A program made the translations under genes and the position numbers. Shown one piece after another: positions 18,700 through 27,666 of a stretch of DNA of 64,000 nt (its first letter is position 1; each line of letters opens with the position of its first letter). The stretch is from NCBI RefSeq assembly GCF_900199215.1, contig NZ_FZQA01000002.1:137501-201500 (forward strand). The letters run 5' to 3'. Source of the stretch: Amphiplicatus metriothermophilus (GTDB lineage Bacteria; Pseudomonadota; Alphaproteobacteria; Caulobacterales; Parvularculaceae). The notes beneath the pieces were generated by a model, which worked only from the letters and a program-made list of their open reading frames with translations, ran no database searches and was not told where the DNA came from.

Positions 18700-20955
18700 A
18701 TGGCGAAAACGAAAATCCCGAAGGGGCCGGACAAGCCCCAGCCCGAAGACATTTTTCTCGAGCCGTTCGACGAGGCGCTGTCGCGGCGTTATCTGGCCTA
18801 TGCGCTCTCGACCATTACGGCGCGCGCGCTGCCCGACGTGCGCGACGGGCTCAAGCCCGTTCACCGGCGCATCCTCTACGCCATGCGTCAGATGCGCCTT
18901 TCCCCCGGCGGCGCGTTCCGAAAGTCCGCAGGGGTCGTCGGCGAGGTGATGGGCAAGTTCCACCCGCACGGCGATCAGGCGATCTACGACGCGCTCGTGC
19001 GTCTCGTGCAGGATTTCTCCGTGCGCGTCCCGTTGATCGACGGGCAGGGCAATTTCGGCAATATCGACGGGGACAACCCGGCGGCCATGCGCTACACGGA
19101 AAGCCGGCTCACCGAGGCGGCGGCGCTCCTCCTCGACGGCATCGACGAGGACACGGTCGATTTCCGCGACACCTATGACGGGCTCGGCAAGGAGCCTGTC
19201 GTATTGCCGGCAGCGTTTCCGAACCTTCTGGCGAACGGGGCGTCGGGCATCGCGGTGGGCATGGCGACGTCGATCCCGCCGCATAATCCGGCCGAGCTGA
19301 TCGACGCAGCGCTCCATCTCATCAAGGCGCCGAACGCCGCGACGGCGACCTTGATGAAATATGTGAAGGGGCCGGATTTTCCGACCGGCGGGATCTGCGT
19401 CGAAACGCCCGAGACGATGGAGGAAGCCTACGCCACGGGGCGCGGCGGCTTCCGCGTGCGGGCGCGGTGGCATACGGAGGATCTGGGGCGCGGGCGCTAT
19501 CAAATCGTCGTCACGGAGATTCCATATCAGGTCCAGAAAGCGAAGCTCGTCGAGAAGATCGCCGAGCTGATGGCGGCGAAGAAGCTGCCCATGCTCGCCG
19601 ACATACGCGACGAAAGCGCGGAGGACATCCGTCTCATTCTGGAGCCGCGCGCGGGAACCGTCGACTCCTCCGCGCTGATGGAGGCGATGTTCCGCGCCAC
19701 CGATCTCGAAAACCGCTTCCCGCTCAACATGAACGTTTTGGGGGCGGACGGAGCGCCGCGCGTGATGGGACTGCGCGAGGCGCTGCGCGCCTATCTCGAT
19801 CATCGCAAGGAAGTGCTGGTCCGGCGCACGAATTTCCGCCTCGCCAATATCGCCAGGCGGCTTGAAATTCTCGACGGCCTGCTCGTCGCCTATCTCAATC
19901 TCGACGAGGTGATCCGGATCATCCGGTATGAGGACGATCCCAAGGCCGAGCTCATGAAGGCGTTCAGGCTCTCCGAGGTTCAGGCCGACGCCATCCTCAA
20001 CATGCGCCTCAAATCCCTGCGCAAGCTTGAGGAGATGGAGATACGCGCCGAGCACAAGGACCTTAAGAAGGAGCAGAAGGAGCTCAAGGCGCTGCTCGCT
20101 TCCGACGACCTTCAATGGAAGCGCATCAGCGAGGAGCTTAAGGAGGTCCGCAAGGTCTTCGACCCGAAAAGCCCGCTCGGCCGGCGGCGCACGACATTCG
20201 AGGCGGCGCCGGAAGCCGCGGAGATCGATCTCGACAGCCTCGTCGAGAAAGAGCCCGTCACCGTCATCCTGTCCGAAAAGGGATGGATACGGACCATGAA
20301 GGGCCATATCGAAAACCCCGCCGACGTCAAATACAAGGAAGGCGACCGGGCGAGCTTCGTCATTCCCGCCATGAGCACGGACAAGCTCATGCTGTTCGGC
20401 ACCGACGGAAAGTTCTACGCGCTCGACGTCGCCGGCCTGCCGGGCGGGCGCGGCTTCGGCGAGCCGATCAGGCTGTCGATCGACCTTCCGAACGATCAGG
20501 CCGTGGCGGCGGCTTTCATCTATCAGGGCGGGCGCAAGCTGCTGCTCGCCTCGTCATCCGGGCACGGGTTCGTGGTTTCGGAGGATGACTGCATCGCCAC
20601 GACCCGTAAGGGCAAGCAGACGCTCAACGTGCCGGCCGGCGCTGAGGCCGTGGTGTGCCGGGAGGCGGAGGGCGACATGGTCGCCTCCGTCGGCGACAAC
20701 AAGAAGCTGCTCGTCTTTCCGCTTTCCGAGCTTCCCGAGATGGCTCGCGGCAAGGGCGTGCAGCTTCAGAAGTTCTCCTCGGGCGGGCTGTCCGACGCCA
20801 AGGTCTTCTCCGCGAAAGAGGGCCTGACCTGGATCGACCGTTCGGGACGCACCCAGACGGTGGACGGCTGGAAAGGCTATGTGGGCAAACGCGCCCAGGC
20901 GGGCCGCGTCGCGCCGAAAGGCTTTCCCGCATCGAAAAAGTTCGGGGGGCGCTGA
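18700..20955 (+). CDS. parC: DNA topoisomerase IV subunit A
   Basis: This 751-residue type IIA topoisomerase subunit cuts and rejoins DNA with ParE to decatenate chromosomes. The active-site tyrosine is Y132 in [10 protein letters not shown]. The winged-helix core ([17 protein letters not shown]), tower and coiled-coil ([14 protein letters not shown]) are present. The C-terminal blades are short, as in ParC and unlike the six-bladed GyrA pinwheel. The quinolone-determining segment reads [13 protein letters not shown], with Gln93 and Asp97 where E. coli ParC has Ser80 and Glu84. The gene is convergent with gspO, with 41 bp between them. Confidence 0.94.
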   Translation: MAKTKIPKGPDKPQPEDIFLEPFDEALSRRYLAYALSTITARALPDVRDGLKPVHRRILYAMRQMRLSPGGAFRKSAGVVGEVMGKFHPHGDQAIYDALVRLVQDFSVRVPLIDGQGNFGNIDGDNPAAMRYTESRLTEAAALLLDGIDEDTVDFRDTYDGLGKEPVVLPAAFPNLLANGASGIAVGMATSIPPHNPAELIDAALHLIKAPNAATATLMKYVKGPDFPTGGICVETPETMEEAYATGRGGFRVRARWHTEDLGRGRYQIVVTEIPYQVQKAKLVEKIAELMAAKKLPMLADIRDESAEDIRLILEPRAGTVDSSALMEAMFRATDLENRFPLNMNVLGADGAPRVMGLREALRAYLDHRKEVLVRRTNFRLANIARRLEILDGLLVAYLNLDEVIRIIRYEDDPKAELMKAFRLSEVQADAILNMRLKSLRKLEEMEIRAEHKDLKKEQKELKALLASDDLQWKRISEELKEVRKVFDPKSPLGRRRTTFEAAPEAAEIDLDSLVEKEPVTVILSEKGWIRTMKGHIENPADVKYKEGDRASFVIPAMSTDKLMLFGTDGKFYALDVAGLPGGRGFGEPIRLSIDLPNDQAVAAAFIYQGGRKLLLASSSGHGFVVSEDDCIATTRKGKQTLNVPAGAEAVVCREAEGDMVASVGDNKKLLVFPLSELPEMARGKGVQLQKFSSGGLSDAKVFSAKEGLTWIDRSGRTQTVDGWKGYVGKRAQAGRVAPKGFPASKKFGGR

Positions 20956-20996
20956 GCCCGGCCCCCTGCTTCGCCTCAACGGTGTGCGAACAGCGG

Positions 20997-21779
20997 TCAT
21001 CCCGCCGCCGATCCCAGAAAGGCCGCTGCGCCGCCAAGGCAAAGGCCGGGACCAAAGGCGATCGGCGCGGCGGCGTCTACGCGTTTTCCCATAACGGCGC
21101 GCACGCCGACGACCGCCAGGGTCGCGAGCGCGCCGACGAACACCGCCGGCGCCAGCGCCGGCCAGCCGCCCCAAGCGCCGATGGCCGCCAGCAGCTTGGC
21201 GTCGCCCGCGCCGAGGCCTTCGCGCCCGCGCAACGCGGCATAGGCGAGAGCGATGAGGCCGAAAGCGGCGTAGCCCGCCGCCGCGCCGACGGCCGCGGCT
21301 TCGAGCGGAACGAATCGGTCCCCGACATTGGCGAGAAGTCCGAAAAGCAGAAGCGGCAGGGTGAGCGCGTCAGGCAGAAAACCCGTCTCGAAGTCGATCG
21401 CCGCGAGGGCGATCAGGCTCCACAGAAAGATCGCGGCGAGCAGCGCCTCCGGCGAAGCGCCGAACAGGGCGAGCGCGCCGAGGGCCGCGAGCGCGCCGGC
21501 GAGCTCGACGAGCGGATAGCGCGGCGGGATCGCCGCCCCGCAAGCCGCGCAGCGCCCGCGCAGCGCGAGGTAGCTCGCAAGCGGAATGAGATGGAGCGGC
21601 GACAGCCGCGTGCGGCATTGCGGACAATAAGAACGCGGCGCGAGCAGCGTTCCCCTGTCGGCGCCGTCCGATTCCTCGATCAGCCCCCACATGGACGGGC
21701 CGCGATAAATGACGACGTTCAAAAACGACCCGGCAAGAAGGCCCGCCAGCGCGGCTGTGACGTAAAAGAACCACTCCAT
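20997..21779 (-). CDS. gspO: Prepilin peptidase of the type II secretion system
   Basis: This 260-residue polytopic membrane aspartyl protease cleaves and N-methylates type IV prepilins and pseudopilins. It has a cytoplasmic tetracysteine loop (CPQCRTRL ... CAACGAAI) and the two catalytic Asp residues in AIDFETGFLPD and GLGAGDAKLL. N-terminal GSFLNVVIYR also fits the PilD/GspO family. The start at 21779 gives MEWFFYVTAALAG; the in-frame upstream extension is charged and less likely. It is divergent from the surface lipoprotein and about 6 kb from gspC. Since gspG-K are in this window and no other prepilin peptidase is, it is the natural processing enzyme for them. Confidence 0.93.
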   Translation of the reverse strand: MEWFFYVTAALAGLLAGSFLNVVIYRGPSMWGLIEESDGADRGTLLAPRSYCPQCRTRLSPLHLIPLASYLALRGRCAACGAAIPPRYPLVELAGALAALGALALFGASPEALLAAIFLWSLIALAAIDFETGFLPDALTLPLLLFGLLANVGDRFVPLEAAAVGAAAGYAAFGLIALAYAALRGREGLGAGDAKLLAAIGAWGGWPALAPAVFVGALATLAVVGVRAVMGKRVDAAAPIAFGPGLCLGGAAAFLGSAAG

Positions 21780-21817
21780 GAAATTGCGCGGCTCCGATTT
21801 ATTTCTGCGCACATAGT

Positions 21818-21840
21818 GCGGTTAAGGGCGCTTTAACCGC
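21818..21840. promoter_or_regulatory. Inverted repeat in divergent gspO / surface-lipoprotein promoter region
   Basis: GCGGTTAA and TTAACCGC form a perfect 8-bp inverted repeat with a 7-nt centre, 38 bp upstream of the gspO start. It could be an operator or an mRNA-leader hairpin for gspO. A second perfect palindrome lies about 35 bp further on. Confidence 0.4.
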
Positions 21841-21875
21841 AAGAGACGGCGATTCCAGCGGAAAATCTTAACTTC

Positions 21876-21890
21876 GCGCACAAGGTGCGC
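21876..21890. promoter_or_regulatory. Short palindrome GCGCAC-AAG-GTGCGC
   Basis: A perfect 6-bp inverted repeat with a 3-nt centre lies in the divergent intergenic region, between the gspO-proximal repeat and the PhoB-like sites. Its role is unknown; a dimeric regulator site is possible. Confidence 0.35.
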
Positions 21891-21914
21891 ATACTGAGCA
21901 TACGGCCCGTCGAT

Positions 21915-21954
21915 TTGTCACAAAACTGAAAATCAACCGTCATGTCACTGTCGC
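21915..21954 (+). promoter_or_regulatory. Pho box array (four PhoB-type heptamers)
   Basis: Four heptamers lie exactly 11 bp apart: TTGTCAC, CTGAAAA, CCGTCAT, CTGTCGC, separated by 4-bp A/T-containing spacers. PhoB binds CTGTCAT-like 7-mers with 4-bp spacers in pairs, so this is two consecutive Pho boxes in the orientation that would activate the lipoprotein gene starting 94 bp downstream. Heptamers 1, 3 and 4 match at 5 or 6 of 7 positions; heptamer 2 is weaker. Phosphate-starvation control is an inference from this pattern. Confidence 0.72.
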
Positions 21955-22047
21955 GCCGCACGGCTAGCTCCCCGGCGTCGTGGGCGGCGCAAGGGCGACG
22001 CTCATCGGTTTTTTGCAAAGCGTCAACCACTCCGCGGGGGTCATGAC

Positions 22048-24837
22048 ATGAGGTTTCTTACGAACGTCCGTTCGATTCTGCTCGCCGGCGGCGCCGCGCT
22101 GGCGCTCGCCGCCTGCACCCAGGGCGAGGAAATCGCCTCGCCGGGGCCGAGCAATCCCGGCACGCCTCCGGGCGGCGGAGGCGGCGGCGGGGGCGGCGGG
22201 GGCGGCGGCGGGGCGCAGTGCCCAAGCGGCTTCACCGAAGGGACGGGCGTCGGCGGCTTCACCGTCTGCAATATTTCCGGCACGCTGCTCGGCGATCTCA
22301 CCCTGCCTTTCGTGCAGGGCGTCGCCTATCGCCTCGACGGGCGCGTGGATGTCGGCGAGGATGGCGGCCCGACCTGCTCCGGCGGGGCTGACGAAGCCAC
22401 CTTGACGATTGAACCCGGCGTCATTGTGTTCGGCGCTTCGGGCTCCGATTACCTGGTCGTCAATCGCTGCTCACGGATCATCGCCGACGGCGAGCAGAAT
22501 GCGCCGATCGTCTTCACCAGCGAGAACGACCTAGAGCGCCGGGCCGTCGATCCAAACGACACGGGCGGCTCTGCGATCTCCGAATGGGGCGGGGTGGTGG
22601 TTCTCGGCCGCGCGCCGATCAACCGCTGCATCGCCGGAACGCCGGGCACGGTCGACTGCGAGCAGACCATTGAAGGCGTCACGAATCCGGATGCGCTTTA
22701 CGGCGGCGCGACCGTCGACGACGACAGCGGCGTTCTGCGCTACGTGCAGATTCGCTTCGCCGGCTTCGCGATCAATCAGGACGGCGACGAGCTGAACGGC
22801 CTGACGCTCGGCGGCGTCGGTTCCGGCACGACCGTCGAATATGTCCAGGTGCATAACAATTCCGATGACGGGATCGAGGTCTTCGGCGGCGCGGTGAACC
22901 TCAAATATATCGTGCTCACCGGCAATGACGACGACTCCTTCGACCTCGACAACGGATGGAACGGCGCGACGCAGTTTCTGGTGATTAAGCAGCGCGACGA
23001 CGGCGGCGACAACGGAATGGAGCTGTCGAGCGCGACAGGCGTGACGCCGGCGACAAATCCGACGATCGCCAATTTTACGCTGGTCGGCGCGCGGTCCAAC
23101 GCCTTCCGCATCAATTCCGGCCATATCGGACGCTTCATCAACGGCGTGGTTTCCTATGGCGGGAACTGCTTCCGCTGGGAAAGCTCGGCGGGCGACGGGG
23201 ACCCGTCGTCCTATGGCGGCGTCGACGTCGATCCGACCTTCAACTCTGTGCTGTTCGACTGCGACGGCGAGCTGACCAACGATTCGCCGGACACGCCGGC
23301 GGCGGTTCAGTCGGTCAACGCCGATCCCAACAATGTTATCGGCGAAAGCTCGCTCGCCGCGACGTTCTTCCCCGGCCCGAACGAGCTTGCGGTCACGCCG
23401 TTCGATCTGACGACGCTTCCCGGAATGTTCTTCGAGGATGTCGACTATGTCGGCGCGTTCGGCCCGGATGAAACCGAGACAGATAATTGGGCGACCGGTT
23501 GGACCTTCGCCCTGTTCCCCGAACCGGGCTGCCCGGCTGGCACGACGGATACGGGTTCGACGATCGGCGGCGTAAAGGTTTGCAGCGTCAGCGGCGTTCA
23601 AACTACGGATCTTCGCCTTACGCGCGGCAATTATTACCGGCTCGACGGCAGGGTCGATATCGGCGTCGATGTCGGCGCCGACGGCGCCAAGGCCGGAGGC
23701 GTCGCGGCCGAACTGACGATCGAGTCAGGCGCCGTGATCTTCGGCGAAAGCGGCGACGACTACCTGGTCGTCAATCGCGGCTCCAAAATTTTCTCGAACG
23801 GCACGGCGCAGAATCCCGTCATTTTCACATCGCGGGCGGATCTGGAAGACAACCAGCCCGATCCGCTTAACGCCATCGGCGAATGGGGCGGGGTGGTGGT
23901 TCTCGGCCGCGCGCCGATCAACCGCTGCATCGCCGGGACGCCGGGCACGGTCGACTGCGAGCAGACCATCGAAGGCGTCACGAATCCGGATGCGCTTTAC
24001 GGCGGCGCGATCGCCGATGACGACAGCGGCGCGATCAGGTTTACGCAGATCAAATACGCCGGCTTCGCGATCAATCAGGACGGCGACGAGCTGAACGGCC
24101 TGACGCTCGGCGGCGTTGGTTCCGGCACGACCGTCGAATATGTCCAGGTGCATAACAATTCCGATGACGGGATCGAGGTCTTCGGCGGCGCGGTGAACCT
24201 CAAATATATCGTGCTCACCGGCAATGACGACGACTCCTTCGACCTCGACAACGGATGGAGCGGGTTCACGCAATATCTCATCATCGTTCAGCGCGAGCTT
24301 GGCGGCGACAACGGGATGGAACTGTCGAGCGCGACAGGCGTGACGCCGGCGACAAATCAGACGATCGCCAATTTCACGCTGGTCGGCGGGCGCTCCAACG
24401 CCTTCCGCATCAATTCCGGCCATATCGGACGCTTCATCAATGGCGTCGTGGCTTATGACGGCGCGCCGTGTTTCCGCTGGGAAAGCTCGGCGGGCGACGG
24501 GGACCCGTCGTCCTATGGCGGCGTCGACGTCGATCCGACCTTCAACTCTGTGCTGTTCGACTGCGCTGGTCTGACCAACGATTCGCCGGACACGCCCGCC
24601 GCCGTCCAGTCGGTGAACGCCGATCCCAACAACACGACGACGACGCCGGACTCGCTGATCAACACCTTCGTCAACGGGCCGAACGAATCCTCCGTGACGG
24701 CGTTCGACCTCTCGACGCTGGGCGGCGCAGCGGCGGCATTCTTCGATGACGTCGATTACATCGGCGCGGTTCGGGATGCGAACGACCGCTGGTGGGCGGG
24801 CTGGACCTGCGGTCTTGAGCCTGGCTCGGATTGCTGA
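22048..24837 (+). CDS. Large surface lipoprotein, two near-duplicate beta-helix-like domains (ElpS-like)
   Basis: This 929-residue lipoprotein has its lipobox at LAAC (Cys23), a Pro/Gly linker with 14 consecutive glycines (residues 42-55) and two copies of a domain of about 430 residues (about 58-485 and 495-925). Each copy starts with a CPxG..GT segment and contains EWGGVVVLGRAPINRC, a TLGGVGSGTTVEYVQVHNNSDDGIEVFGG block and FRWESSAGDGDPSSYGG. Repeating short beta-strand turns suggest a right-handed beta-helix, and the domain resembles uncharacterised surface proteins of Bacteroidetes and Proteobacteria. Paired Cys residues fit an extracytoplasmic site. Its position between Pho boxes and TonB receptor plus T2SS genes suggests a T2SS-exported, phosphate-starvation surface protein. 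I recall ElpS of Caulobacter as a functional parallel; orthology is not proven. The enzymatic activity is unknown. Confidence 0.85.
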   Translation: MRFLTNVRSILLAGGAALALAACTQGEEIASPGPSNPGTPPGGGGGGGGGGGGGGAQCPSGFTEGTGVGGFTVCNISGTLLGDLTLPFVQGVAYRLDGRVDVGEDGGPTCSGGADEATLTIEPGVIVFGASGSDYLVVNRCSRIIADGEQNAPIVFTSENDLERRAVDPNDTGGSAISEWGGVVVLGRAPINRCIAGTPGTVDCEQTIEGVTNPDALYGGATVDDDSGVLRYVQIRFAGFAINQDGDELNGLTLGGVGSGTTVEYVQVHNNSDDGIEVFGGAVNLKYIVLTGNDDDSFDLDNGWNGATQFLVIKQRDDGGDNGMELSSATGVTPATNPTIANFTLVGARSNAFRINSGHIGRFINGVVSYGGNCFRWESSAGDGDPSSYGGVDVDPTFNSVLFDCDGELTNDSPDTPAAVQSVNADPNNVIGESSLAATFFPGPNELAVTPFDLTTLPGMFFEDVDYVGAFGPDETETDNWATGWTFALFPEPGCPAGTTDTGSTIGGVKVCSVSGVQTTDLRLTRGNYYRLDGRVDIGVDVGADGAKAGGVAAELTIESGAVIFGESGDDYLVVNRGSKIFSNGTAQNPVIFTSRADLEDNQPDPLNAIGEWGGVVVLGRAPINRCIAGTPGTVDCEQTIEGVTNPDALYGGAIADDDSGAIRFTQIKYAGFAINQDGDELNGLTLGGVGSGTTVEYVQVHNNSDDGIEVFGGAVNLKYIVLTGNDDDSFDLDNGWSGFTQYLIIVQRELGGDNGMELSSATGVTPATNQTIANFTLVGGRSNAFRINSGHIGRFINGVVAYDGAPCFRWESSAGDGDPSSYGGVDVDPTFNSVLFDCAGLTNDSPDTPAAVQSVNADPNNTTTTPDSLINTFVNGPNESSVTAFDLSTLGGAAAAFFDDVDYIGAVRDANDRWWAGWTCGLEPGSDC
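22582..24590 (+). repeat. Intragenic tandem repeat, offset 1299 bp, with near-identical cores
   Basis: DNA from about 22582-23300 recurs at about 23881-24590. Large parts are identical or differ only at silent sites; for example, a stretch of roughly 160 bp from the start of the ctgacgctcggcggcgt segment differs at a single base. The flanking first part of each domain (22219-22560 versus 23527-23860) is far more diverged. This mosaic suggests a duplication kept uniform by recombination. Confidence 0.88.
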
Positions 24838-24848
24838 CGCCGGGGGGC

Positions 24849-24874
24849 GGGCGGCGCAACCATTTGCGCCGCCC
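24849..24874 (+). terminator. Strong intercistronic hairpin between lipoprotein and TonB receptor
   Basis: A perfect 11-bp stem (GGGCGGCGCAA / TTGCGCCGCCC) with a 4-nt loop starts 11 nt after the lipoprotein stop. There is no T-run after it. It could partly terminate transcription or protect the 3' end of the lipoprotein message, giving more lipoprotein than receptor. Confidence 0.6.
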
Positions 24875-24911
24875 CAATCATTCGTCCGCAGAATTTTGGG
24901 GTTGAAAAATC

Positions 24912-27530
24912 ATGAAGTCGAAACACGCGCTGAACGGCCTCCTGCTGGCCACCACCATGCTCATCGCGCCGATTGGCGCGGCGGCGCAGGACGCCAGCGA
25001 GACGGTCTTGCCGACTGCGCCGGTCTTCACAGATGAAATTATCGTTCGGGGCAGGAATATTCCTGAGCCGCAACGGGCGACGTCTCAGGTTGCGACGTTT
25101 CTGTCGGCTGAAGATCTGACGCGGACAGGCGACGACAACGCGGCTCTGGCGCTGACGCGCCTGTCCGGCCTCAGCGTCGTCGGCGGGCGCTTCGCCTATG
25201 TGCGGGGTCTCGGCGACCGCTATTCCGCCGCTCGTCTCAACGGCTCGCTTCTGCCGAGCCCGGAGCCCTTGCGTCGGACGGTCCCGTTGGATCTTTTTCC
25301 GTCCAACATCCTGCAAGGCGCGGTCGTCCAGAAAACCTATTCGGCGAACTATCCTGGCGAGTTCGGCGGGGGGATGATCGACCTGCAAACGTTGCGACGG
25401 CCGGACGAAAGCTTCGTCAACGTCAAGCTCGGCGTCGGCATGAATCTCGAAACAACCGGCAAGAACGGCGTCTTCGTGCGCGGCGGCGATCTCGACTGGC
25501 TCGGCTATGACGACGGTCTGCGTGATATTCCGGAACCGCTCGACGCGCTCATCAAGTCCGGAACGCCGCTCAACGCCCTGACCCCCGCAGAACGCGAGAC
25601 CGTCGGGGAAAGCCTCGTCAACTCGCCGCTTTTGGTTATTCAGCAAGGAACGCTTGGACCGAACTGGGAAGCGTCCATCGACGGCGGGACGTCTGTCGAC
25701 CTCGGAGGCGATCTTACGCTCGGCCTCGTCGGCGTCGCCGGCTATAAGCAGGACTGGGAGACGGAGAGAGCCGTTCGGCAGCGCGTTTCGGGCGACATTC
25801 TCGGAAACGACTTCGAAAGCGTCGAGACCAGTCTCAATGCGACGGTCAACGCCTTGGGCTCGGCCTCTCTTTCCTGGGGCGAGCACCTTGTTCAGACGAC
25901 GTTGCTCTACATCCATTCGGGGCGGAAAGAGTCCCAGATTCTCGAAGGGTTCAACACCAACTCTCCCGGCACGGGACAGGTGCTGGACGAACGCAGCTCC
26001 TGGCTGGAACGCCAGTTGTCTTTCGCGCAGCTGAGAGGCGAGCACGGTCTTGGCGACTTTGAAATCAATTGGCGCGCTTCGGCGGCGCGTTCGAAGCGGG
26101 ATACGCCTTATGAGCAGTTCCTGAGGCGCATCAAAAACGCCGACGGCGTGCCGCTCTATTCCCAAGCCAACAACCGCACTATCGATTTTTCGGACCTGAC
26201 CGATGATGCGCTGGGCGGCGGGATCGACCTAGTCTACCACGCTCCCTTCTCGGGACCGCGCGAAGCGACGATCACGCTCGGGTACGAATATTCAAACAAC
26301 GAACGGGAATACAACCTGCTCGCCCTGCGGTTCGCCGGGGGCAACTCGCTTCCGCCCGACGTACAGGCGGCGCGGCCGGACTTTCTGTTCTCGCCGGACA
26401 ATATAGATCCGGCCCGTTTCTTCCTTATCGAAACTCAGACAAGCTCGGATTCGTACAAAGGCGAGATGACGATCCATGCCGGTTACGGCCAGATCGACGC
26501 CGAGCTTATTCCAACGGTCCGCACGACCGTGGGGGTTCGTTATGAAGACGCCGACCAGTCGGTCATCACCTTCAATCGTTTCGCCGCATTCGATCCGGAT
26601 CCGAGGAATTTCGGCCCCTCGACGGAATTGCTGAACGATTACTGGCTGCCGTCGGGGACGGTGACGTGGAATTTCACCGACAATATGCAGTTCCGCGTCG
26701 GCTACTCGCATACGATCGCACGGCCGCAGTTCCGCGAGCTTTCTCCTTCTCTGTTCTTCGATCCCGAAAATGATCGGTCCTACCGCGGCAACCGGTTCCT
26801 CGTGGACAGCGAATTCAGAAACTACGATGCGCGATATGAGTATTATCTCGGAAGAAACCAGTTTCTGACTCTCGCGGGATTCTACAAAACTATCGAAAAT
26901 CCGATCGAGGAAATTCAGTTTGAGTCGACGCAGTTCGAGTTCGATACGACCTTCATCAACTCGCCGCGGGCGCGGCTGTTCGGCGGAGAGGCGGAGTACA
27001 GAACGCGGTTCGCCATCGGGTGGAACGACTGGTTCGACCGTCGCGACTGGCTGTTCTCGGCCAACTATACCTACACCAACTCGGAGATCAGGCTGAAGGA
27101 CGGCGACACGGTCATCAATCCGTTCTCGGGCGCGCCTCAGTCGGCCGAGCTGTTTGGACTCGACGGTGCGCCGCTGCAGGGTACGCCGAAGCATATCGTC
27201 AATTCCCAGTTCGGCTGGGAAGGCGAGAACGATCAGTTTACGGTGCTGCTCGGTTGGGTCGGCGAGCGCATTCTGCAGCGGGGCAGCCCGAATGCATCGG
27301 GCGGGATTCCGGACGTCATTGAAAAGCCCGGCATCCAGCTCGATGTCGTCTATCGCTACGACATCGCCCTGTTCGGCGCAGACGCCACGATCGGTCTGGC
27401 CGCCCGGAACCTGACCGGGACCCGCCACGAGGAGTTCCAGCTCAGCAACGCGACCGAAAGCGGCCGCACCGAGTTCGACACTTACGACCGGGGGCGCAGC
27501 CTGTCGGCGAGCCTGACAGCCCGGTTCTGA
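24912..27530 (+). CDS. TonB-dependent outer-membrane receptor (lipoprotein/T2SS-linked)
   Basis: This 872-residue protein has a signal peptide ending near AAAQ, a TonB-box-like DEIIVRGR at about 41-48, a plug domain (SAEDLTRTGDDNAALALTRLSGLSVVGGRFAYVRGLGDRYS) and a 22-strand-type barrel. Barrel features include the conserved SHTIARPQFRELSPSLFFDPE segment and a C-terminal aromatic residue (SLTARF). It should import a large or scarce nutrient using TonB/ExbBD energy. The substrate is not readable from sequence. Its place 74 bp after the lipoprotein and just ahead of gspC suggests it works with the secreted lipoprotein, possibly in phosphate-related acquisition if the upstream Pho boxes drive it. 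Confidence 0.92.
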   Translation: MKSKHALNGLLLATTMLIAPIGAAAQDASETVLPTAPVFTDEIIVRGRNIPEPQRATSQVATFLSAEDLTRTGDDNAALALTRLSGLSVVGGRFAYVRGLGDRYSAARLNGSLLPSPEPLRRTVPLDLFPSNILQGAVVQKTYSANYPGEFGGGMIDLQTLRRPDESFVNVKLGVGMNLETTGKNGVFVRGGDLDWLGYDDGLRDIPEPLDALIKSGTPLNALTPAERETVGESLVNSPLLVIQQGTLGPNWEASIDGGTSVDLGGDLTLGLVGVAGYKQDWETERAVRQRVSGDILGNDFESVETSLNATVNALGSASLSWGEHLVQTTLLYIHSGRKESQILEGFNTNSPGTGQVLDERSSWLERQLSFAQLRGEHGLGDFEINWRASAARSKRDTPYEQFLRRIKNADGVPLYSQANNRTIDFSDLTDDALGGGIDLVYHAPFSGPREATITLGYEYSNNEREYNLLALRFAGGNSLPPDVQAARPDFLFSPDNIDPARFFLIETQTSSDSYKGEMTIHAGYGQIDAELIPTVRTTVGVRYEDADQSVITFNRFAAFDPDPRNFGPSTELLNDYWLPSGTVTWNFTDNMQFRVGYSHTIARPQFRELSPSLFFDPENDRSYRGNRFLVDSEFRNYDARYEYYLGRNQFLTLAGFYKTIENPIEEIQFESTQFEFDTTFINSPRARLFGGEAEYRTRFAIGWNDWFDRRDWLFSANYTYTNSEIRLKDGDTVINPFSGAPQSAELFGLDGAPLQGTPKHIVNSQFGWEGENDQFTVLLGWVGERILQRGSPNASGGIPDVIEKPGIQLDVVYRYDIALFGADATIGLAARNLTGTRHEEFQLSNATESGRTEFDTYDRGRSLSASLTARF

Positions 27531-27577
27531 GCATAGTAGGCAGAGGCGGGCCGGGGTAAAGGGCCCGAATCTTGCTA

Positions 27578-27607
27578 AGCAGCCGTCCGCGAAGGTGGGC
27601 GGCTGCT
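27578..27607 (+). terminator. Hairpin between TonB receptor and gspC
   Basis: An 8-bp perfect stem (AGCAGCCG / CGGCTGCT), extendable by three more pairs including one G-T, lies 48 nt after the receptor stop. It lacks a T-tract. It may be an attenuator separating receptor expression from the secretion genes. Confidence 0.5.
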
Positions 27608-27666
27608 GCGCATTCTGGTAAAGCTTCAGGGCGACGAGCCTTGGGGCGCGCGTAAGGTGAGCACTG

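Noticed and set aside
22582-24590. Repeated blocks considered as a CRISPR or mobile-element duplication
   Set aside because: Only two copies, both in the same reading frame of one protein, with no spacers, terminal repeats or target duplications.
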